Below, piece after piece: positions 56,055-64,000 of a stretch of DNA of 64,000 nt. Position 1 is the first letter of the stretch. Each line of letters starts with the position of its first letter. Position numbers and translations under genes: made by a program. Source of the stretch: Phragmites australis (taxonomy: Eukaryota; Streptophyta; Magnoliopsida; Poales; Poaceae); the NCBI RefSeq assembly GCF_958298935.1, contig NC_084921.1, forward strand, positions 2,056,001-2,120,000, written 5' to 3'. The notes under the pieces were generated by a model. That model made no database searches. It worked only from the letters and a program-made list of their open reading frames with translations, and was not told the DNA's origin.

Positions 56055-58380
56055 ATGGCTTGAGATATGTATTCCACAAAACCTTGTGTTTTCGATGGAG
56101 TTGATTTTCAGTTCTAGAAGGCAAAGATGGAGGCCTACATTCAAGCACAGGGCTTTGCAATTTGGGAAAAAGGTCTGCAAGCCATACGTGGTCCCTGAGA
56201 ATAATGAAGTGATAGCATAGAATATGTCTCATGTCCAGGCAAATAGCAAGGCAAGGAACCTTATCATCCAGGGCTTAGGAAGGAACAATTTCGATCGAGT
56301 AATACATCTCAAATCGACGTACGAGGTATGGAAAGCACTTTGTGATTATCATGAAGGTTCAACTACTATTAAAGAGGTACGTCAAGATTTATTTAAGAAA
56401 GATTACATGCGTTTTAAGATAAAGCCTGGTGAGTCACTAGATGATTTCATTGCTTGGTTTAATAAAATTCTTAGTAATTTGTGTGCTGTTAATATTACAT
56501 ATACTGATGCTGAGAATGTGCGTTAATTACTAAGAGCTTTAGATATGTCAGTGTGGGAGATGAAAGTTACATCTATTAGAGAATCTACTATCATGAATTC
56601 ACTTACATTAGATGTATTGTATTCTAAATTGAAAACTCATGAGCTAGATGTTTTTGCTAGGAAGAACGTTAATAAATCAATTGCTTTGGTCTCTCAACCC
56701 AGCATATCTTATATTGAATCTTCTTCATCAAGTTTTTCATTATCTTCTATATCTTCACTTACCGATGATCAGCTTGAGTTGATTCCTGAAGAAGATTTAG
56801 CACTACTTTCTACTCAGCTCTCTAAAGCATTGCAGAATGTGCGTATGAGGAAGAGAGGAAGTGGAGGTCATCTAAGATTCTATGAATGTGGTGATCTTAA
56901 TTACATTCGTTCCAATTGTCCTAAGCTTGTAGATAAAGCATCAAAAGAGGAGAAGGAGAAAAAGAAGCGATCTTTCAACGATAAGAAGAAAAAGAGCTTT
57001 CTTAACCGCAAGGTTGTGCATCAAGTTCTTTCAGCACTCGAACAAGTCAACTTGAGTGACGTTGATTCAGAGAGTAGCGAGGATAACACAACATATAAGA
57101 GCAAGACATTGTGTGATTTGACTGGATTGTGTCACAAAGAAAGCTCAACTGGGGATGAACTTGACAATAACAGTAATGAGGTATTACCTACTTATGATGA
57201 TCTATCTAAGGTTGTTGTTCGTCTTGGTACACTCTTAGAGAAACGTAATAAGAAAATTAAGAAACATGATGTTTTAATTGAATCGCTTAATTCTGAAATT
57301 GCAAGACTTAAGATTTTAATTCCTGATGATGATGCTTGCAAGTCATATGACTTAATTTATTCTGAGCTCACTTATCTTAGAGATGTTCATGCTTCTACTC
57401 TTGAGAAACATATAGAAGAAACTGAGAAAAATGAGAAATGTGTTGTGTTGAATTGCAAACATGTAAAAAATGCAATTTGTTCAACGTCTAATTTGCATGA
57501 TTCAATTTCCTGTTCTAATTGCTCAATTCTTGAATTGAAGTTGCATAATGCTAATACTAGAGTTTCTCAAATAGCTAATGACATGATTACTCATGAGGTT
57601 CTTTCATGCTCTAACTGTCATAAACAAAAGAAACCCATGAGTGTTGCTTCTAATAAGTGTCCAGCTCTTTCTAAACAGGTTGATTACTTGAAAGAAACTT
57701 TAGAACGTTTTCTAAGGGCAAGAAAAATTAGAACCTGATTTTAGATTCATCTAAGTCAAGTACATTTAAACAAGGTTTATGTTTTGATCCCTATGCTCAT
57801 TTTAAGACAAATGAACCCACTGTTGTTAGAGCTCTTGGTTGTGAAAAATTTGAAACTCTTGCTGAATCTAAACCTAAGAAGGTTGCTTTTAAGTTTGCTG
57901 GATTTTTATCCTCTACAATGAATGCAAATGTTGCTTCTTCTTCAAAATCCATATATCGGGTTAAGTACACTTGCACTCATTGTGGTAGATATGGGCATTT
58001 AGTAGATTTTTGCTTTAGACTAGCTAAACAACAAAAGAAAGAAAAATCTAAGGCTAGGTCTAATTTACGAAAGGCACGTTTTATCCCTCATGAGGTTGTA
58101 GCACCTCATTTTGTGCCTCAGGTGAAATAGTCATCACCTTCTACTGCTGGTGTAACTCGAGTTGAACCTACTCGAGCTTCTCGAGTTGAGAATACTCGAG
58201 CTACTAGTGCTTCTCGAATTGAACTCACTCGAGCTTCTCGAGTTAAGTCTACTCAGGCTACTCGTGTTGTTGGTCGAGTGACTCGGTATTGGATTCCTAA
58301 AAGCTTTATTACTAACCCTAGAATTGAGGCATCGACATCTTCTGTTTCCTTGTAGGTTTCTCGAGCGAGGAAGGAGAACA
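56055..58380 (+). pseudogene. gag of element E
   Basis: ATG at 56055. MA-stop-DMYSTKP (TGA for an expected Arg), FQF-stop-KAKMEAYIQAQGFA (TAG for Trp), then open from 56224: NNFDRVIHLKSTYEVWKALC and KPGESLDDFIAWFNKILSNL, with a TAA at 56524. It is open again 56545-57738: zinc knuckle FYECGDLNYIRSNC with first Cys and the His lost, a basic run, then a long coiled-coil-like region with several Cys/His clusters. After a frame break, a second knuckle is intact (CTHCGRYGHLVDFC, ~57,970-58,012). The tail is an imperfect peptide repeat built on TRASRVE (58,150-58,260) encoded by CTCGAG-rich DNA. Confidence 0.88.
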
Positions 58381-60140
58381 TTTGGCTAGTCGATTCCAGA
58401 TGCTCACGCCACATGTCCGGTGATAAAAATTGGTTCTCCTCCCTTGTATGTGCATCTCGTGCTGAAAGTGTTACTTTTGGAGATGCTTTTTCTACCTCAG
58501 TTGTTGCAAAAGGTATAGTGCAGGTAAATGACAAGTTTTTATTCAAGAATGTTGCTTTAGTCGAGAACTTTAAATTTAACTTGGATTCTGTCTCACAAAT
58601 GATTGATGAAGACCTTGAGGCGCGATTCAAGAAAAATGACTGTAAAGTATTAGATGCTTTAGGTGATTTGGTTTTTAGAATCTCACATTTTGGAAGAGTT
58701 TTTAAGGCTGATTTGATACATCACCTTCTTCGAAGCTTAGATGTCTTGTTGCTAATATTTCTAAAGATTTATTCTTTTGGCATCGTAGACTTGGTCATGT
58801 TGGTATAGATCATCTCACTCGAGGTAGTGGTTTAGATCTTATTCGTGGCTTGCCTAAGCTTAAGGGTAATAGCGAGTTAGTTTGCTTTTCTTGTAGACAT
58901 GGTAAAATGTATTCAGGTTCACATCCACCTATTACCATGGTTATGATAAATACACTCGGTCAACTTTTACACCTTGATATTGTTGGTCCTTCTATCATAC
59001 AATCTTTTGGAGGAAAATGGTATGTACTTGTAATTGTTGATGACTACTCTAGATATTCTTGGGTTTACTTTATGGCATCTAAGGATTAAGCTTTTGGTTA
59101 TTTTAGAAATTTAGTTCTTAGATTGTCGGTTGATCTCCCAGGATCCTTGAGAGCGATTAGAAGTTAATGGGACAGAATTTAAGAATTCTTCTTTTGAACA
59201 CTTTTGTGCTGAGAAAGGTTTTGAACATCAATTTTCATCACCTAGAGTTCCTCAACAAAATGGTGTAGTTGAAAGGAAGAATAGAACTCTGGTCTAGATG
59301 GCTAGGACCATATTAGATGAATTTTCTACTCCTAGAAAATTTTGGGCTGAAGCTATATCTACTGCTTGTTATGTTTCAAACCATGTTTTCTTGAGATCTA
59401 AATTGAGTAAAACTTCATATGAGCTGCGGTTTGGACATAGACCTAGTGTATCTCACTTTAGAGTTTTTGGCTGCAAGTGCTTTGTACTGAAATATGGAAA
59501 TTTGGATAAGTTTGAGTCCAGATCAACATATGGTATTTTTCTTGGATATCTTGCTCATACTCGTGGCTATCGAGTCCTTGTTTTGGAGACTAACAAAATT
59601 GTTGAAACCTGTGAGGTTACTTTTGATGAGACTAGTTCAGGAATTAGAACAAGTGATGCAGGTACAGGTACACATATTCAGGGGGAGTTCGAGAGCATTT
59701 TTGTGGATGATGATGATGAGGTCGATGAGGATGAGATTTTAATTCTGATGATACAATCAACTGTAGATCCCTTCACACCTTCGACCACTTCAGCTACAGT
59801 TGGACATCCTCAAGCTACTACATCATCTGTGAATATTGAAGAAGAAGAAGAAGAGATTGCTTCTCGAGTGACAGCTCCTTTGCACATTCAGTGGAATCAT
59901 CCACCTGATCAGATGATTGGAGATTTGCATGAGCGAGTCACACGGTCCAGGTTTATTGATTCTAATTCTCATGCTCATTCAGCTTTTGTTGCTTCTTTTG
60001 AACCTAAAGATGTTTCACATGCATTAACTGACGAATCTTGGATCAATACCATGCATGAGGAACTTGAAAATTTTGAACACAACAAAGTATGGAAGCTTGT
60101 CGCACCTCCTCCGTGCCATACACTTATCGGAACTAAATGA
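58375..60140 (+). pseudogene. Protease and integrase of element E
   Basis: The protease starts WLVDSRCSRHMSGDKNWFSS (58,389), where the conserved Asp-Ser-Gly is DSR, predicting loss of activity. GAG-pre-integrase and the HHCC domain follow (HRRLGHVGIDHL ... CFSCRHGK, ~58,780-58,900), then the core (LLHLDIVGP first Asp; KWYVLVIVDDYSRYSWVYFM). A TAA at 59087 and a two-base loss at ~59,163 remove the second catalytic Asp in the SDNGTEF motif (reads R-S-stop). PQQNGVVERKNRTL, with the catalytic Glu, is followed by TAG at 59296, then [40 protein letters not shown], and an acidic linker to the RT. Confidence 0.9.
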
Positions 60141-61336
60141 GTTTTCAAAAATAAATAAAGTGGGGATGGTGTTGTTGTTAGAAACAAAGCTAGACTTGTA
60201 GCTCAAGGTTTTACACAGGTAGAAGGGCTAGATTTTGAGGAAACTTCTGCTCCGATTGCTAGACTAGAAGCCATTAGAATTCTTTTAGCTTTTGCTGCAT
60301 CTAAAGGTTTTAGATTATATCAAATGGATGTCAAAAGTGTTTTTCTAAATGGCTACATAAATGAAGAGATTTATATTACGCAACCATCTAGTTTTGAAAA
60401 TCCTAAATAGCCAGATTATGTATACAAGTTGTCTAAAGCTTTGTATGGTTTAAAAAAAGCCTCTAGAGCGTGGTATGATAGGCTTAAAACCTTCTTGCTT
60501 GAAAAGGGTTGTGAAATGGAAAAAGTGAACAAGACATTGTTTGTGCTCAAGCATGGTAATGATCAACTATTTGTTCAGATTTATGTAGATAATATCATCT
60601 TTGGTTGTTCTTCTCATGCTTTGGTGTCCCAGTTTTTAGAAACGATGTGCAGAGAATTTGAGATGAGTATGATGGGTGAACTAACGTACTTTTTGGGACT
60701 TCAAGTCAAACAAACCAAAGAAGGTACTTTTGTTCATCAAAGTAAGTACGAGACCTGCTACGATATTTTGAGATGGAAAATAGCAAGCCGATCATGATAC
60801 CTATTGGAGCAACAACGACACTTGATCCTGATGAAGATGGTGAGCCAGTTGATCAAAAAGAATATAGAAGTACGATTGGATCACTTTTGTATCTCACCAC
60901 TTCAAGACCAGACATACAATTTGCTATATGCTTATATGCACGATTTCAAGCTTCCCCACGTGCTTCACATCGATAAGCTGTCAAACAGATTCTAAGGTAT
61001 CTTCATGGAACTCAAGATTTTGGCATTTAGCTTTCTGCTTCTTTATCTATTAGCTTAAGAGCTTTTTCTGATGCTGATTTTGGAGGTTGTAGAATTGATA
61101 GAAAAAGTACATCTGGTACATGTTATTTCTTGGGTAATTCTCTTGTTGCATGGTCATCTAGGAAACAATCCTCTGTTGCACAATCTACTGCTGAATCTGA
61201 ATATGTAGCTGCTGCTAGTTGTTGTTCACAAATTCTTTGGATAGTTGCTACACTTAAAGATTATGAGGTTAATTTAGAGGGTGTTCCATTTTTCTGTGAT
61301 AACACTAGTGCTATAAGTATTGCTAAAAGAATATGA
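60141..61336 (+). pseudogene. RT and RNase H of element E
   Basis: RT: a stop at 60138 where Trp is expected (GTK-stop-VFKNK), another after NK, then [57 protein letters not shown], a stop at 60408, and LSKALYGLKKASRAWYDRLK. The catalytic motif is YVDNIIFG (60,581-60,604), so the second Asp of YVDD is Asn. SMMGELTYFLGLQVKQTKEG and a frame slip at ~60,770 come next. RNase H: SRPDIQFAICLYARFQASPR, SDADFGGCRIDRKSTSGTCY, AESEYVAAASCCSQILWIVA. The frame ends at 61336 (NTSAISIAKR). Confidence 0.92.
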
Positions 61337-61883
61337 GAAGTTCTTGACATCAAAATTGGCATCTTGTTATATGTCTTTTTAATCAAAACAATAACATACT
61401 TTTGATATTCATGTTTTTGATAGCATATAAATTGAGGATTCGAGTGATTGAGATTGGGAGACCATGCCATGCAAATAAATCATTAATTATACTTGATAAG
61501 TTGTGCTCATACTATATTTTTACATGCGTAGACAGGTTGGTGCAAGTATTATTGATAGTGTGGTTTGGTCGAGTATTTGTTATATATGTGGATGATTTAT
61601 GATGCTCATTGAAATGATTGAAATAACAAGACTTGATTCTCTCTTTTGAATTTTTGATGAAATCATTGCCAAAGGGGGAGAGAAAGTTGAGAGAGTTGCA
61701 AGGGGGAGATGAAATTTTTTTTTCCGACTCTTGTTTTTCTCAAAGGGAGATTTGTTCTCAAAGGATTTTTTGTTGATCTTTTGATTTCACTTTGCGTTTG
61801 ATTTTAAAATCAAATCATCATGTCTATTAAAAGGCTGCTAATGTTTACACGAGGGATACCAATGTTTTCATCAAGGGAGAGAT
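61337..61883 (+). other. 3' non-coding region and PPT of element E
   Basis: AT-rich with several GGGGGAG purine runs (61,672, 61,701) and the terminal AAGGGAGAGAT (61873-61883) abutting the 3' LTR. No gene. Confidence 0.75.
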
Positions 61884-62488
61884 TGTGAGATCATGTGATG
61901 ACAAATTGGTTTGATTGATGAAATTGGCAGAGCAAAGTGATTTAGCATAATGACATTTAGTTGATGTTCATGAGTTGCTAAGATATGCTTGGATAGCATA
62001 GTTTGTTTGATGCGCTATCATTAGTTGGGATGCTTATGTTAGTGTGTTGGTTTTGCTTGGAGTTTGCGTGGTGTTGCGTGAACTGATCCTGAGTTAAGTC
62101 GGGAAGGACTTGTGCTCGTACTCGATTGTTGTTTGATTCATGTGCAGGTGTTGCTCGAAGGCGAACGTGGTCGATGACGGATCAACAAACTAAGTTCAGG
62201 GAGGAACTGAGGTTCAGTGACTAGGTTTAGGAGGAACTGAGATCGTGGTGATCGAGGATGTCATGCGGGACGTTCGAGCTGAGAGAACAATGCATATGGA
62301 GACAAGGCTTCACGATGGACGCTAGAGGCGATCTAATCGTGAGAGGACGTGAAGACGAATTCTTGTTCGAGTCGGAGCAGGCACGAAGGAGTCGTGTGGT
62401 GGCTGGACTCGAGACAAGAGTTGGTGTCGGAGACGGACTCTGAGTTGATTATGTATATGCATGTATGTATGGGAGATGTGCATGCATG
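61884..62488 (+). repeat. 3' LTR of element E, truncated
   Basis: TGTGAGATCATGTGATG; collinear with 54581-55186 and then abruptly different after GATGTGCATGCATG. About 815 bp of LTR is missing. A paired 61-residue ORF in both LTRs (54955-55140, 62258-62443) is a by-product of similarity. Confidence 0.9.
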
Positions 62489-62592
62489 TGAAAGCCTGGA
62501 GAGATATGTTGTATTATCCTTTTACTCATACTGAAAAAATATTTATCTTAACTTTTAAGTGTACAACACATTATACATTGTTTGAACAACGG

Positions 62593-62900
62593 CTTAGGCC
62601 GAGATGACATCATTGCGCATGCTATTTACATTTCACTTAGAGAAAACAGTTCACATAATTTAATAACCATATGCATGTTGCAGTGAAAGCAAGAACAACT
62701 ATAATAATGATACTAAAATGAAATCACATGTGACCACTATTAGTAAAATTCAGGTATTGTGGCCTCTATCAAGTATTCATAGTTACTTACGCAAGACTTA
62801 AGAACATTGAATTAACAAGAAGTGCATCTACTGATCCACCTAGCTTTAAGAGTGTAATAGAATGTATCTAGAAAAGAATATAAGCAGAATATCGAAAGGA
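62593..62900. repeat. Second copy of the 41.0-kb segment
   Basis: Near-identical to 41028-41305, with an extra ~25 bp after CGCATGCTA. Its neighbours on both sides differ from those in element D, so only this piece is shared. Confidence 0.8.
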
Positions 62901-63106
62901 ATTTCTGCTTCCGAGTTAAAACAAGAGGCTACAACTAAGGCCACGTTTTCACGATTTGTAATTTTCGAAGAGTTCCTAGCTAGAGAGGAGGTGCCGAGAG
63001 GCACCAAGCAATTTACAATTTCAGAAGTTGGACTCTTTCTTCTCTTTCATGCATGGATGAATTGTCAAAGATTGGGACCGTTCAATTATATATCTTTGTT
63101 TGACAT
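62901..63106. other. DNA flanking the second CACTA element
   Basis: No gene seen. TCTTTCTTCTCTTTCATGCA (63,032) and neighbours recur at 63,936, beyond the CACTA element. Confidence 0.5.
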
Positions 63107-63900
63107 CACTACTACAGAAACAGTTTTCAGAGGCAGGTGGTAACCCATTTGCACTGGTGTTTAGCTATCTGCCTCTGGTCGAAAAAATAGACGATTTTTA
63201 CATACGCAAAAGAGACCGTCTGTGAAAATCTATTACCAGAGGCGGTTCACTTAAGGAACCGTCTGTGGTAATAGGTTTCCACAAGCAGTTCCTTAAGCCG
63301 ACCGTCTCTGGTAGTCAGTCCCCGAATCGACGTTTTTTGGCCAAAAAAATTATTTTTTTTGCTTGACTAGGCACCCCAGTGCTTGCGTCGTCGCAAATCA
63401 CAAGTCACACGAAATACGTGCGTGTGCGGTTCGTGACACTTGAACCCGGGACCTTTCAGCTCGTGCGATACATCCTTACCATTCCACTACAGAAGTACTA
63501 GTGATACTAATAGCATATGCAATCCTTTTGATCTCTTTTGTCTGAAAATTTAAATGATTATTTGGATATTTAAATGACTTGAAATGAAAAAAAAATTCAA
63601 CTACAAAGTTGTAGATCTCGACGAGAGCTACAATTTTCATATAAAATTTGCCCCCATCCGACTTCGTATGAAAATATTACGAATTTTTGAAGATAAACTG
63701 TCATCCATTACCATATGTAGTTTTTTTATGTGAATCGTCTGTAGAGGTGGTTCATATAAAAAATCGTCTTGAAAAATACTTTTTACACAGACAGTTCACG
63801 TAAAGAACCGTCCGTGGTAATTATCCCATTTTTAAAAACGATTTACATAAAAACCGTTTATGGTAATCATATTATTTTCATAGGTAGGCTGAAACCGCAG
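63107..63900 (-). mobile_element. Second, truncated CACTA element
   Basis: Starts CACTACTACAGAAACAG at 63107. The next ~70 bp match the inverted right end of the CACTA element at 39293-40548 (GGTGGTAACCCATTTGCAC vs GGTGGTAACTCATTTTCAC), so it lies in inverted orientation. Subterminal palindromes such as GGCGGTTCACTTAAGGAACC (63,242). The other TIR is not found; the element seems to stop near 63,900 where a flanking duplicate begins. Confidence 0.75.
63434..63490 (-). other. tRNA-like A/B boxes in second CACTA element
   Basis: Minus strand: TAGTGGAATGGTAAGG (A box, close to TRGYNNARNNGG) and, ~26 bp on, CCCGGGTTCAAGTGTC (B box, close to GGTTCGANTCC). Spacing fits a tRNA; the rest does not fold to a full tRNA by eye. 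Confidence 0.6.
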
Positions 63901-63904
63901 AAAC

Positions 63905-64000
63905 TACGCGGTTTGTAATTTGAGCCGACTGTTGGATTCTTTCTTCTCTTTCATGCATGGATGAATTCGTTAAAGAGCAGGTAAACTATGCTGGTTGGAA
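63905..64000. repeat. Direct repeat of the CACTA left flank
   Basis: TTTGTAATTT...GTTGGATTCTTTC and the following ~45 bases repeat 62,957-63,070 (about 60 bp shared, few mismatches) on the far side of the CACTA element. Confidence 0.7.

Larger units (their letters stand above)
54581..62488 (+). mobile_element. Element E: Ty1/copia retrotransposon with truncated 3' LTR
   Basis: 5' LTR 54581-56000, PBS 56003-56014, gag from 56055, protease, integrase, RT, RNase H to ~61,340, PPT 61873-61883, 3' LTR from 61884 truncated at ~62,488. Copia domain order. The upstream 5-bp flank is CTATG; no downstream TSD because the end is lost. Multiple stops, and lost catalytic residues in protease, integrase and RT. 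Confidence 0.92.

Noticed and set aside
56545..57738. Independent host gene for the 397-codon ORF
   Set aside because: Its zinc-knuckle-like motif, position after PBS and gag N-terminus, and lack of own promoter make it the middle of gag of element E.
63434..63490. Functional tRNA gene
   Set aside because: A and B boxes are present but no complete acceptor/anticodon arms or terminator pairing could be drawn by eye.

Overview
This is nuclear DNA from a plant, almost certainly a grass (Poaceae, probably panicoid). It is dominated by nested, mostly decayed LTR retrotransposons of three kinds: Tekay/Del-type chromoviruses with ~3 kb LTRs starting TGTCA and ending CCCACA, SIRE/Maximus-type copia, and an Angela/BARE-type solo LTR starting TGTTGGGGAACG. 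Small DNA transposons fill the gaps (Stowaway, Tourist/Harbinger-like, hAT and CACTA). There are no operons, CRISPR arrays, rRNA or bona fide tRNA genes, and I see no intact host gene. The only confidently named host-derived coding sequence is a C-terminal fragment of a plant fucosyltransferase (GT37, xyloglucan FUT-like) at about 34.66-34.96 kb. All family names come from recognised motifs and memory; no search was run.

Layout. 1-2978: broken minus-strand retroelement ORF with its upstream region, which carries a palindromic motif array. 2979-8940 (+): element A, a Tekay element with 5' LTR, PBS, gag and an internally deleted pol. It is cut mid-integrase and abuts element F. 8941-16611 (-): element F, a SIRE-like copia with one LTR; a 1.47 kb solo LTR (13310-14777, TSD GTGAT) sits in its gag. 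16612-16940 (-): tail of another copia RNase H. 17120-20433 (-): Tekay solo LTR (element B, TSD CACGT). 20434-22262: MITEs and a foldback. 22263-32701 (-): element C, a structurally complete Tekay element (TSD AATAT) with chromodomain, many stops and a 3' LTR shortened by ~0.9 kb. 32820-34486: Angela-like solo LTR (TSD CTCCT). 34.66-34.96 kb: FUT fragment. 34965-42222 (+): element D, a Tat/LARD-like element with an antisense 'putative gypsy-type transposon' ORF. D's 5' LTR is split by a 2965 bp TG..CA insertion (TSD GTATG) and its antisense ORF by a CACTA element (TSD TAT). 42.2-51.5 kb: lower-copy DNA with GC-rich ORFs of unknown origin, a Stowaway MITE, a 1.54 kb hAT element (TSD AATGCAAG) and a hAT transposase remnant. 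51.5-54.6 kb: a SIRE LTR piece, unclassified DNA and a copia gag fragment. 54581-62488 (+): element E, a copia element inserted in that gag, with full 5' LTR and truncated 3' LTR. 62.5-64 kb: a duplicated promoter-like segment and one end of a second CACTA element.

The most interesting structure is not a gene. At least six LTR families here carry local arrays of short odd-spaced palindromes whose sequence is private to each family. In the three Tekay LTRs the arrays lie at the same offset (~0.8-1.2 kb from the LTR start) even though the motifs are unrelated. In the 13.3-14.8 kb solo LTR the array is six hairpins spaced about 75 bp with compensatory base changes. A second global signal is that most premature stops with an inferable ancestor read as CAG, CAA, CGA or TGG changed by one C-to-T on one strand, as expected from decay of methylated DNA.
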